From Undaria pinnatifida (lineage: Eukaryota > Sar > Phaeophyceae > Laminariales > Alariaceae): a stretch of DNA of 64,000 bases. The notes under the pieces were generated by a model that was not told where the DNA came from, did no database searches, and saw only the letters and a program-made list of their open reading frames with translations. This document shows, in pieces, positions 52,425 through 62,800 of the stretch. The stretch spans positions 10,661,007 to 10,725,006 of the forward strand of contig JABAKD010000016.1 in the NCBI GenBank assembly GCA_012845835.1, given 5' to 3'. The position numbers and the translations under genes are program-made. Numbering within the stretch: the first letter of the stretch is position 1; each line of letters starts with the position of its first letter.

Positions 52425-54510
52425 GGGCTGCACACGACGATCAGTCCGGGAGGGAACGCGGCAACGGGGCCGCGCAGAGCGACGGCGGTGAGGCCGCGGG
52501 CTCCAACAAACGGGGGGTGCGCGACAAAGGGGTCGCGCACGTTCAGGCCGGGGGGAACGCGGCAACGGGGCCGCGAAGTGAAAGGGGTGGGAGTGGGCGG
52601 GGATGGGGCCGTACACGACCAAGGGGGGGGGGAACGCAGCAACGGGGCCGCGCGGGAAAAAAAGGGGGGGGGGCGTGGGCGGCAACGGGGCCGTTCACGA
52701 CCTGGTCGGGGGGCGCGGCTACGGGGCCGCGCAAGAAAGGGGGGGTGTGCGGCAACGGGGCCGTACACGACCTTGTCCAGGGTGGGATGCGGCAACGGGG
52801 CCGTTCACGACCTGGTCGGGGGGCGCGGCTACGGGGCCGCGCAAGAAAGGGGGGGTGTGCGGGAAAGGGGCCGTACGCGACCTTGTCCGGGGTGGGATGC
52901 GGCAACGCGGCCGTGCAAGAAAGGGGGGGTGTGCGACAACGGGGCCGTACACGACCTTGTCCAGGGTGGGATGCGGCAACGGGGCCGTTCACGACCTGGT
53001 CGGGGGGCGCGGCTACGGGGCCGCGCAAGAAAGGGGGGGCGTGCGGCAACGGGGCCGTACACGACCTTGTCCGGGGTGGGATGCGGCAACGGGGCCGTTC
53101 ACGACCTGGTCGGGGGGTGCGGCTACGGGGCCGCGCAAGAAAGGGGGGGTGTGCGGCAACGGGGCCGTACACGACCTTGTCCAGGGTGGGATGCGGCAAC
53201 GGGGCCTTTCACGACCTGGTCGGGGGGGCGCGGCCACGGGGCCGCGCAAGAAAGGGGGGGTGCGCGGCAACGGGGCCGTTCACGACCTGGTCGGGGGGCG
53301 CGGCTACGGGGCCGCGCAAGAAAGGGGGGGTGTGCGGCAACGGGGCCGTACACGACCTTGTCCAGGGTGGGATGCGGCAACGGGGTTGTTCACGACCTGG
53401 TCGGGGGGGCGCGGCCACGGGGCCGCGCAAGAAAAGGGGGGGTGTGCGGCAACGGGGCTGTACACGACCTTATCGGGGGTGGGATGCGGCAACGGGACCG
53501 TGCAAGAAAGGGGGGGTGTGCGGCAACGGGGCCGTACACGACCTTGTCGGGGGTGGGATGCGGCAACGGGGCCGTTTACGACCTGGTCTGGGGGCGCGGC
53601 TTCGGGGCCGCGCAAGAAAGGGGGGGTGTGCGGCAACGGGGCCGTACACGACCTTGTCGGGGGTGGGATGCGGCAACGGGGACGTGCAAGAAAGGGGGGG
53701 GGTGCGGCAACGGGGCCGTACACGACTTTGTCCGGGGTGGGATGCGGCAACGGGGCCGTTCACGACCTGGTCGGGGGGCGCGGCTACGGGGCCGCGCAAG
53801 AAAGGGGGGGTGTGCGGCAACGGGGCCGTACACGACCTTGTCTGGGGTGGGATGCGGCGACGGGGCCGTTCACGACCTGGTCGGGGGGCGCGGCTACGGG
53901 GCCGCGCAAGAAAGGGGGGGTGTGCGGCAACGGGGCCGTACACGACCTTGTCCGGGGTGGGATGCGGCAACGGGGCCGTTGACGACCTGGTCGGGGGGGC
54001 GCGGCCTCGGGGCCGCGCAAGAAAGGGGGGGTGTGCGGCAACGGGGCTGTACACGACCTTGTCGGGGGTTGGATGCGGCAACGGGACCGTGCAAGAAAGG
54101 GGGGGTGTGCGGCAATGGGGCCGTACACGACCTTGTCCGGGGTGGGATGCGGCAACGGGGCCGTTCACGACCTGGTCGGGGGGCGCGGCTACGGGGCCGC
54201 GCAAGAAAGGGGGGGTGTGCGGCAACGGGGCCGTACACGACCTTGTCGGGGGTGGGATGCGGCAACGGGGCCGTGCAAGAAAGGGGAAGGCGTGCGACAA
54301 CGGGGTCACGCACGAACAGGTGGGGTGGGGACACGGCAACGGGGCCGAGCAAAAAGGGGGGGGGGGGGGGTGAGCAACGGGCCGTACACGACAAAGCGGG
54401 GGAAGGAACGCTGAAACGGGGCCGCGTAAACTAGGGGGCGGGGGAAGGGGCGACAACGGGACTGTACACGACCTGGTCGGGGTTGGGACGCGGCAGCGGG
54501 GCCGCGCAAG
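52425..54510. repeat. G-rich minisatellite core, 37-bp monomer in 110- and 74-bp units
   Basis: Three related ~37-bp monomers alternate: one with ACACGACCTTGTC, one with TTCACGACCTGGTC, and one with CTACGGGGCCGCGC followed by AAGAAAGGGGGGG. Full three-monomer units are 110 bp; units missing the middle monomer are 74 bp. GGGATGCGG landmarks near 52784, 52894, 52968, 53078, 53188, 53369, 53480, 53554, 53664, 53738 and 53848 show these spacings. The plus strand is strongly G-rich and has many runs of 5-7 G. No stop codon occurs over long stretches in any plus frame or in one minus frame. Confidence 0.9.
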
Positions 54511-55735
54511 AAGGGGTGAAAGATGTGCGGCAGCGTGGCCGTACTTCACCTGGATTGGGGGGGGGGGGACGCGGCAACGGGGCCGCGCAAAGAAGGGGGG
54601 GGGGCGGGGGGGGGGGGGGGGTAGGGGTTGCAACAGGGTCGTACACGAATAAGCCGCCCGGGGGCGTGAACGTGGCATCGTGGGGGGGAAGGGGGGTGCA
54701 ACAACGGGGTCGTACACGACCAGGCACGGGAGATAATGCGGCAAGGAGGCCGCACAAATAAAGGGGGGGTGGGGGTGCGGTAACGGGGCTGTACACAACC
54801 AGGCTTGGGGGGGGGCGCGGAAAGGGGTCCGCGCAAACAGGGGGGGGGGAGGGGGAGGGGGGGGGAACGGGGTCGTTCACGACTTTGCCGGGGGGGGGGC
54901 GCACGACCTGGTCGGGGAGGGGACGCAGCAACGGGGCCGCGCAAAAAGGAGGGAGAGGTATGCGGCAGCGGGGCCATACACGACCTTGTCGGGGGTAGGA
55001 CGTGACAACGGAGCCGCGCAAAAAAGGGGGGGATATATGCGGCAACGGGGCCGTTCACGACCTGGTCAACGGGCGTGGCAACGGAGACGCGCAAGAAGTG
55101 GGGGAGGTGCGCGGCAACGGGGCCGTACACGAGCTTGTCGGGGGTGGGATGCGGCATTGGGGCCGCGCAAGAAGGGGGGAGAGGCGTGCGACAACGGGGT
55201 CATGCACGACCAGGCGGGGGGGGGGGCACGGCAAAGGGGCCGCGCAAACAAAGGGGGTGGGGGGGGGGGTGCGGCAACGGGCCGTACACGACCAAGCGGG
55301 GGAAGGAACGCGGAAACGGGGCCGCGTAAACTAGGAAGGGGGGGGGCGGCAGCGGGGCCGTACACGACCTGGTCGGGGGGGGGGGACGCGGCAAGGGGCC
55401 GCGCAAGGAGGGGGAAGAGGTGTGCGGCAGTGTGGCCGTACACGACCAGGGGGGGGCGGGGTCGCGGCAACGGGGCCGTACACGACACGGCAGGGGGGGA
55501 ATGTGACAACGAACCGCGCAAGAAGGGGACGAAGGGGGGGGTGCGGAAACTGGGACGTACACGACCAGACGAGGGGAGAACGCGGCAGAGGGGCCACACA
55601 GAACGGGGAACGACGAGGCAAAGAAAAGGGGGCTGAGGGGGGACGAGGGAGAACGGCCAGGACGGGGAAAGGGCGGAGAAAGGGGTCGCGCAAAGAGGAA
55701 GCGGGGGAGTGAGCGGTAACGGGACCGCACACGCT
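54511..55735. repeat. right, diverged part of G-rich minisatellite
   Basis: Units continue with the same GCGGCAACGGGGCCG core but with variable spacers and long G runs (up to ~18 at 54597-54625). Order breaks down toward 55735. Confidence 0.75.
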
Positions 55736-55778
55736 CATGGAAGGTGAGCCTGCGGCAACGGGGCCGAAGGGGTGAGGC

Positions 55779-57236
55779 GTGGAAAGGGAGCCATTTGGGA
55801 GAGAGGAGGGAAAGAGCGCAGCAACGGAACCGCGCACGAGCTGCACAAGGCAGAACGGGAGGTGCCCCTACTGTGGAGGGGCGCTATGGTGCGCCTGGGG
55901 AAGACAGGGGGAAGACGCAGATGAAAGGAGATCGACGGTTGGGGGTCGTGGCTGGTGTGGGGGGAGAGATGTGGATAAATATAGGAGTGGGCTTGGGGAA
56001 GGTGGGGTGGGCGTTGGGAAGGGTGCGGTGGCTTTTGCAGCTGAGCAAGCTGCATCTGAATGGGCGAGAGAAAGGGGGGAGAGGGAGGGACGGTTCGTGA
56101 CGCGGTTCAAGATGGGCCTAGCGGAGTTGGGGGAAGAGGTGGGGACGCAAGCGCTGAGGATGAAGCGGAGGGTGAGCACGTGGCCGACGGTGGAAGAGGC
56201 CGGGCCTCTACCAGTACCGGAGTTCAAAGCAACGCGGGCGTGGCTGGACGTGGCGCCCCTATACATGGATGGGGGGGTGCGAGGGAGGGCTGGGGGAGGG
56301 AGAAAGGGGGGGAGGGGGGGGGGGCGAAGAGGGCAACCGGCGGGGGCAAGCGGGGCGGGGAGGAGGGGTGTAGGAGGAGAATGCAAAGGAGTGGCGGTTA
56401 ACTTTATCACGAGCAGTGGGGGGGCTGTCTCTGCCGCTGCAGAACTTCAGGATTCAGGCAGTGAAGAAAAGAATCAGGAGGGCGCATGCGGAGGCGAGGA
56501 ACCAGGCACGAGTAAGGAGGCCGCTGACGTGGGAGATGATCAGAGTGTTGGAGGAGAGTATCGGCGCGTGGGGGGTAGGGGGGAGGATCGTGTGGATCGG
56601 GCTGGCACTGACGTATCAGCTGCTGCTGAAGGCCTCGGAACTATTCGCGGAGGCAGAGGAAAGGTGCATGAGGTTTACTGCTTGAGTCGGGGGGATGTGG
56701 CTTTCTTCGAGAAAGGGGTGCAGCTGGGACCGGGAGGGAAGGAAGCCGCGGATACGGTGGGGGTCCGTTTCAAGGGGGGGAAGGGAGACCAGGGGAGACA
56801 AGGCGCGGTAGCCGTGAGAACTAAAGGATCTGGGGGGGGTCGGGGGGGGGTGGAAGGGAACGTAGTGGACCTGATGGCGGAGCTAGTAGGCTACTACGGG
56901 AGGACGGTCCGGGGGGGGGGAAACGCCCCGCTGATGACATACAGGAGCGGGGGAAGATGGAAGGTATGGACGAAAGAGCAAGCGACGATTTGCTCAAGGA
57001 GCGGGCTGGAGAGAGTGGGGAGGAAATGGAAGAAGCAAGGGAAGGGGGCAGTGGGAGAGCTGGTTCCAGAGGAATTCGCGCTGCACTCCCGAAGGATAGG
57101 GGGAGCGACAAGGCTGGCGGAGATGGGAACACAGCCGTGGGTGATCAAGATAGAAGGAAGGTTGGCGGCGCAGGCATTCATGGGGTACGTGAGATCGAAT
57201 ATGGAAGACCCCTTTGGGTGTCAAGGATATCGGTAG
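55779..57236 (+). pseudogene. tyrosine recombinase (Crypton/DIRS-type), frameshifted
   Basis: A 485-codon frame contains most of a tyrosine recombinase, with G-run frameshifts. The N-terminal helical part reads AFAAEQAASEWARERGEREG and RMKRRVSTWPTVEEA. Part of the core lies in another frame (56416-56685): RRPLTWEMIRVLEESIGAWG and LTYQLLLKASELFAEAEE. The latter is the Arg-I box with Lys in place of the catalytic Arg. Back in the main frame come VHEVYCLSRGDVAF, then EEFALHSRRIGGATRLAEMG with the H-x-x-R box, and GRLAAQAFMGYVRSN with the putative nucleophilic Tyr, near the stop at 57236. Such enzymes cut and rejoin DNA in Crypton and DIRS elements. No RT is adjacent, so Crypton is more likely than DIRS, but this is not certain. 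Confidence 0.7.
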
Positions 57237-57347
57237 GGAGGTCAGGAGCGCCGGGCAGATAGCCGGGGCAAGTGACGAGATGGGGGGGGGGGGGCGGGGG
57301 CGAGGGTAGAATAGCGTAGGCGCGGGCGTAGATCGCGGCTTCCGAAT

Positions 57348-57556
57348 GGGCTTCTGGTTGTTGAGGTTATCTGTCGGGAAGGGGGGCAGGTCAGCCGCGT
57401 ACAATAGCCGGGAGAGGGAGCGGGGGAGGGAGAGGGGGGCAAGGAAAACCGGACGAGGGTGAGCCGTCAGTTTCCACCCCCCCCACCCTCCCCCGCGGGG
57501 CGGGGGAACACCATGATATTAATGAACACGCATATTTTCGTGAAGAGGAGACCAAA
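57348..57556 (+). repeat. 209-bp direct repeat, left copy
   Basis: It is identical base for base to 57996-58204 as far as I can compare by eye. It starts GGGCTTCTGGTTGTTGAGG and ends GAAGAGGAGACCAAA. The two copies flank 439 bp with a family C copy. They lack TG/CA ends. Confidence 0.85.
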
Positions 57557-57860
57557 ATGTAAGAATGTCGGAACAGTCTGGAGTTTGGCGGAACGAAGAG
57601 GAAATATCGGAGAACCGGGTAGCATAGGTGAGGGGGTGGTTCCAAGGGAAGGAATAGCGGAAAATAGGAGGACCTCAGCAGCAACAACGTAGCACACCAG
57701 CAGCACACCAGCAGCGAGTATCGGACACAACAACCGGTAGAGGAAGAAGGGAGTAGCGCCCACGCAGCAGCGACAGCAGCAGCAGTAGCAGTAGGGAGAA
57801 CACGTCGGCAGGAGCATAGGGGTAGAGAGGTGGCACGGGGAGACACCAATCGCAATCTCC
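57557..57860 (+). repeat. dispersed repeat C, copy 2 (truncated)
   Basis: It closely matches 49864-50153 and stops after GGGGAGACACCAATCGCA(A). The second half of the family (from GAGTGCGACAGATG) is missing. It starts exactly after the left 209-bp repeat. Confidence 0.8.
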
Positions 57861-57995
57861 CACCCTCCCACCCGATTGCTTCACGAGCAGGAGGGCTAAA
57901 GCGGAGGGAGGGGGAGGGGGGCCAGAGGAGGGAAGGAAGGAAGGGCAGGGATTGATTCCTTCATCTTCCGGTGTGTGCGTGCCTTCGGGGGGGGG

Positions 57996-58204
57996 GGGCT
58001 TCTGGTTGTTGAGGTTATCTGTCGGGAAGGGGGGCAGGTCAGCCGCGTACAATAGCCGGGAGAGGGAGCGGGGGAGGGAGAGGGGGGCAAGGAAAACCGG
58101 ACGAGGGTGAGCCGTCAGTTTCCACCCCCCCCACCCTCCCCCGCGGGGCGGGGGAACACCATGATATTAATGAACACGCATATTTTCGTGAAGAGGAGAC
58201 CAAA
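57996..58204 (+). repeat. 209-bp direct repeat, right copy
   Basis: This is the second copy of 57348-57556 with no mismatch noticed. It leads directly into the T-rich repeat F at 58205. Confidence 0.85.
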
Positions 58205-58800
58205 GTATATCTTTGTCTTGACCGTTCCGATAACTGTGCTGGCCGTGTGTTGTTTTGTTTCAGTTCGAATACCCTTTAGCCGTGTTGGCTGTTTTGTTTG
58301 GCTTGTTTGTTTGCGCGTGTTTTTATTTTTTTTGCTGTTCTTGTTTATTTTTTTGTTTTCTTCTTCTCGTCCCATTTTCGATAGCGGAGTAGGCTATTTT
58401 GTTTTTCTGTTTTGTCTTTTGTCTGTGCCTCTTCCCTTCTACCCGTGTTGGTTGCTTTGGTTCGATTTGCATTTCTCCGTTCGATAGCTGTGTCGGCTGT
58501 TTCGTTTGTTTTCGTTTGTTTCTTCAAGATGGTGTCAAATACCCCACTAATTCCTTGACAATGGCGGACTTGGTTGGCTGCTTTTGTTGGTTTTGTCTTC
58601 GCATATTTTTTTTCCCGTTCAATATCCACGTTGGATGTTGTTTTTTTGTTTTGTTTTGTTTCATTTATTTTGGTGCCGCGTGGGCTGTGTTGTGCTGTCT
58701 TGCCTGTTTCATTTTAGTAGTTACAATAGCCTCGTCGGTCTTGTTGTGACTCTTCGACTTGATTTTGTTGGGAAGTGTGTTTTCGTTGTTGCCGTATTTT
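58205..58800 (+). repeat. T-rich repeat F, copy 2
   Basis: Repeated GTGTTGG(C/T)TG(T/C)TTTGTTTG motifs recur at spacings of about 70-100 bp. Related sequence lies at 49.25-49.8 kb. A short piece of the TRIM LTR (58538-58567) is embedded. Confidence 0.6.
58538..58567 (+). repeat. TRIM LTR end plus start of its interior
   Basis: AATACCCCACTAATTCCTTG, ACA and then ATGGCG match the minus-strand sequence at 14847-14876, covering the LTR end and the first interior bases. Only this fragment is present. Confidence 0.6.
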
Positions 58801-59275
58801 TTTGTTCTCTAAAATGGGGAGGTGATGTCAGTTTGGTGTAAGCTGGTGGGATTCATGGGCAACAACGTGTTAAACGTGTTTTCGCTACGGTTGTACGGGA
58901 GTGTACATTCCGTGCCAGACGAGGCGCCTATATGTTTGGTTTTGTCTTTGATTTATGTTGGATTGGGTGGAGGATGCGACGTTAGAGATTTATATGCTTT
59001 TTAGGCGTAAGGGGACACTGCACTTATTCATCGCTGAGTAAGTGTAGAGGGACGATAGCCATTGAATAGTGGTCAGGCAGTCAAATGCGCAGTGAGAAAG
59101 CGGGGGTGAGGGTTTTTATCAGGGATTTCCCTCTGATGGCCCCTGCGATCTCGGTTTGTCTGTTTATCCCTGAGGCCACTGTTTTTTAAAGTTGCTTTGC
59201 GGCTCTTTACCCTTGGTTATAGTCAAGATTGTTATAGCATAGTAGTGCTCTTTTCTTTCGCATTATGCTCGGGGG
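58800..59275. other. no recognisable gene
   Basis: Only short open frames occur here (60 codons on plus at 58822-59004). I see no motif or repeat that can be supported. Confidence 0.4.
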
Positions 59276-59382
59276 GATGTTACTAGGCCTTGGACCGTTA
59301 TGCCCGTATTTTTTAAGCATAATCAGGCTTTTTTGGCATAAGCATAATGCTGGAGCATATGAGGAAGAAACGAGCATATCCG

Positions 59383-59450
59383 TATCGGGGATGGGCATAT
59401 CCGCATCGGTGACGGGCATATCCGCATCGGTGACGGGCATACTGTCACCA
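59383..59450. repeat. three-copy 21-bp repeat in hAT left end
   Basis: GGGCATATCCGCATCGGTGA and close variants recur every 21 bp about three times. Each copy contains a GCATAT motif that also occurs elsewhere in the subterminal region. Confidence 0.75.
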
Positions 59451-59619
59451 CACTTGGAGCATTACGCCTTTACATCTGTAAAACAAGGGTATTTGAAGGC
59501 GCCTGAGCGCCTGTGGGCCAATCATCCGATTTTATGAAGGACTCGACTTAATGTTGATGTCTGTTCATAATTAAACAAAACTCGGCGAGAAGCGAGAACA
59601 GCGCTCGCGCGCGCCACAC

Positions 59620-59946
59620 ATGCACACGCAGCTCTGGTCTGCATCCTGCACCACATGGCGCGATCTTCAAGCTCGTCGAGCTCTTCAGGCTCCAGCTCCA
59701 GCAGCGTCGCAAACGAGCTCTGGATACGACTTGTGGGCTTTCTGGGGCGACAACAGGGAAAAACTTCCTGCTTGGTTCAACGTAGCCCAAGACATTGCTC
59801 TGATCCAACCCTCTTCCGCTTTCATAGAGAGGGTGTTTTCTCTCCTTCGCGCTGCTCTCGACGTTCGGCAGGAGAGCTCGCACAGCGACAAAATTGCGGC
59901 AGCAGTTCTTCTCAAGTACAACAAGGGATCGCAACTACGCTTGTAG
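59620..59946 (+). CDS. hAT transposase C-terminal fragment
   Basis: A 108-codon frame ends with the hAT dimerisation region. DLWAFWGDNREKLPAWFNVA is followed by AQDIALIQPSSAFIERVFSL and LLRAALDVRQESSHSDKIAA. The SSA-x-x-ERVFS motif is the signature of the hAT C-terminal domain. The first ~30 residues are Ala/Ser/Gln-rich and probably not original. The RNase-H-like catalytic core and the N-terminal BED finger are missing, consistent with an internal deletion. It could at most interfere with dimer formation of a full transposase, which is inference. Confidence 0.8.
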   Translation: MHTQLWSASCTTWRDLQARRALQAPAPAASQTSSGYDLWAFWGDNREKLPAWFNVAQDIALIQPSSAFIERVFSLLRAALDVRQESSHSDKIAAAVLLKYNKGSQLRL

Positions 59947-60690
59947 AAGACTAGAAGACTGCTGTTTTTTTCGAAGTGAAGGGGGTGGGGGACTGTGGCG
60001 TTCTACTCTTTCCTTTTTCCATCCTGCTGATGTAGCATTGCTCCTGGGTGTGGGTGTTGCTCCGTGTTGGGGAAATTCATCTGCAGAGACTGCAGACTGC
60101 AGATACCTAATTTGCAAACATTTGGTACTTGTTTCTGTGGCTGGGAAACGCATAGATTTCGGCGCGAGGTAGCAGTATATCGGCTGTGCCGTGCCTTGGT
60201 CCCTTGGTTGTGCGACGTTGGGATTTGGGATAGTGCGACATTTCTTCTTTTCTTTTGCACATCTCGGGGGCATCCTCATGTTTACTCATGTTCGCGGTTT
60301 TTCGAGGCCCCCACAAAGCCGCAACGCAGCTGCGCTCTTCGCTCGAGAGTACAGAATGCACATACAACATTATTTAGTGTTGTCATGCCCCCGCTGAAGG
60401 CAGAAAAAAACAGACAGCACACTTGCACGTTTGATCAAAAATTGGATCAATTGAGAGTTCAACAACATAGAAAGCGATAATAGCATGCAACACAAGCATT
60501 AGGTGCCCCTGGACGCCCAATCTAACATGAAACTAGCATGAAAACGCTCGATTCGCGAAGCATAAATGCGGGGCATATCCACGTAAATATGGCATAATTG
60601 ACAGCATATTCGATGATTTCGAGCTTATTCTTTTCCAAAAAAACAGGCATAAAAAACGAGAAAAAAAGGCATAATGGGCCAAGGCCTAGA

Positions 60691-61110
60691 TGTTACGGTT
60701 GAATTGTTTCCAGGAGTTACGAAGAAAAATAGGCGATGTCGTAAAAACGGGTCCGTGTCATCCGCGACCCCTCCCCGGGGTCGAGTGCCTCACCCTCCTC
60801 GCTCACACTTCTCCTCCAGGCCACAGCCCTTCGGTCCTGGAGATAAGCAATAACTTACCATCTATCCTTTCGTCTCTGAGAGACACCAACCTTGTGCACC
60901 TGTGCACCCGAGGCCATCTGGCTTCTCCGAGACTCAGGCAAGCGCTTTCATCCGTCCTCGGGCAAACCGCTGGAGGTCAGTCACTACAAGTTTTGCATCT
61001 TTGTTCTTCAATAGTCCGAGCCTGTATCGCCTGTGGACTAGACTATGCATGCATGTTTGTCTCATCACAAGACTCTAGACCTCACGGCTGGAGGCCACAG
61101 TTCGTTATCG
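60691..61110 (+). repeat. repeat D, copy 2
   Basis: It is the partner of 33286-33694, with the same TGTTACGGTTGAA start and many shared blocks, ending at ...TTCGTTATCG. The hAT element sits immediately to its left and shares its GATGTTAC target with the start of this repeat. Confidence 0.7.
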
Positions 61111-61354
61111 TACACGCTTCCATGCTACATGTGTTTTCCGTTTTGTGTTTTTCACAAGGTATTCTTCCACCCCATCGATAGGTATTGGAGTCTGTGCTGT
61201 GACCACCTCGGACTGGATTTCAGGCAATGAGTAAATAAATGTTATTATTAATATTGGAACAATAATATGAAACAACAAACAATAAAGCGTACCTGTACGT
61301 CCATAACGCCCCTCACACACCACACACAGCAGGAGTAAAAGCTACCAGGTACGA

Positions 61355-61795
61355 AGAGTTTCGATGAAACATTAATACTTCGAAGTATTCGATCTCACCG
61401 GCGACGATGTGTTTTATTGTGTTTCATACAACAAGCAGTTACCATACCATCCTGGTCCTATTTGGAACCTCGACCCAGCAGTGGGCACTTCCGACTTGGC
61501 TATTTGGCAACCTGCTCAGCTATGTTATCCTTCAGGCTTAATTGCTCTCGACAAGATAAGAGCAGCCGGGGGCTCAACTGGTACCACACCCTATTTATTT
61601 AAGTGCTTGTACGGGCTCGTATTATATATTAAAATACACTCCAGCTGTGAGATCGAATATTTTGTCGAAACTCATCTTCGCAAGCTGTGTGTGATACTCC
61701 GATCGCGCGCATTACGAGTTGTGTGTCCTCATTAAGGATATAGGTCGGCGACATCCCTTACAACTACAGTGCAACTATCAGGGTCAAAAAATAAA
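61355..61795. repeat. repeat B ends, inverted pair
   Basis: At 61355-61415 a diverged B start runs leftward (AAGTATTCGATCTCACCGGC). At 61630-61790 a B start runs rightward (AAAATACACTCCAGCTGTGA, then GGATATAGGTCGGCGACATC). About 215 bp of other sequence lies between. Confidence 0.6.
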
Positions 61796-61857
61796 CGTTT
61801 AACATATACTCCGGAGTATATTCGATTGTGTCGCGGGAGTCTTTGCTAAAATGTACC

Positions 61858-62451
61858 AGTAAGAATGTCAGAACAGTCTGGAGTTTGGCGGAATGGAAAG
61901 GAAATCGAGGAGAAACAGGTAGTCGGGGGGGGGGGGTTCCAGGAGAAAGAATAATGAAAAATAGGAGTCTCAGCAGCATCCGCATAGTACAGTAGCAGCA
62001 CAGCAGCAGCGAGTATCGGACACGGCAACCGGTAGAGATAGCAGGAAGAAGTGCCCACGCAGCTGAGACAGAAACAGCAGTAGTAGCAGTAGGGAGAAGA
62101 TCGACGGCACGAGCATAAGGGGTAGAGAGGCCGCACGGGGGGACACCAATCGCATTCGAAACACTGAGCAGGAGTGCGACAGATGCAGCTCGGCCCAGCA
62201 GTGGAAGCAGCAGCAGCAACACAGGAGCGTCAGCAGTAGTAGAGAGAGTCGCACGACAGGAGCGTAGGAGAACAGGGATACAACACGTACAGCAGTAGTA
62301 GTGTCATTGATCGCAATCTACTGAAGAACAGCACACAACGTGGTAAGAGCGTGTTGTAGCAACATGGACTGTGTGGATGGGTAGAGAAGAACCAAGACGG
62401 AGGAAAGATGCACAAGCGTTGTCGTTTATATAGAGATTTTAGAGATGCCGA
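61858..62451 (+). repeat. dispersed repeat C, copy 3
   Basis: It is full length and most like 49.86-50.44 kb, with about 15-20% differences by eye. Shared segments include GAGTATCGGACAC(G/A)(G/A)CAACCGG and AGCAGCAGCAACACAGGAG. Confidence 0.75.
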
Positions 62452-62800
62452 ACGAGGAAACGATTAATTTTAGTATATCTGTTGAAGTACGGGAATCTAA
62501 TTCACAAATATAAAAGTTCTGCTATTTTCGACTGAATCTGCCAGTCGAAAAACTCAGTCGAAAACGTTTCACACCTGTTTTTTTAGCCCATCGCATCGCT
62601 CATCCCACCACAAAACCCACACCCACACGCCCACACACTCATACCAGTTACCACACAGCAGTAGTATCATACAACAGCGCCGACGCCGCCTTGGCTATCA
62701 CTGCTGTTGCTTCTCGCCGCAAGTCAGCGTGGCGCACTCCTAGCTCCGCTCGCCAGCAGCGTGTGTAACAAAATCAGGGCCATCTGCACTATCTGCATAT
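62452..62800. other. no recognisable gene
   Basis: Only short frames and an ACACCCACACGCCCACACA simple stretch (62625-62640) are seen. Confidence 0.4.

Larger units (their letters stand above)
59276..60696 (+). mobile_element. hAT DNA transposon, internally deleted, with 8-bp target duplication
   Basis: Terminal inverted repeats are TAGGCCTTGGACCGTTATGC at 59284 and, on the complement, TAGGCCTTGGCCCATTATGC from 60688; 18 of those 20 positions match. The 8-bp duplication GATGTTAC lies outside both ends (59276-59283 and 60689-60696), as hAT elements produce. Subterminal GGCATAA/GCATA(A/T) motifs are frequent at both ends (59310-59450 and 60545-60680), the kind of array bound by hAT transposases. 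The element is 1405 bp and keeps only the C-terminal part of the transposase. It inserted at the start of a repeat D copy. Confidence 0.88.

Noticed and set aside
52364-54798. Very long open frames (up to 669 codons) on both strands across the G-rich array
   Set aside because: All frames are open at once and simply translate the minisatellite; none has a domain or normal composition.
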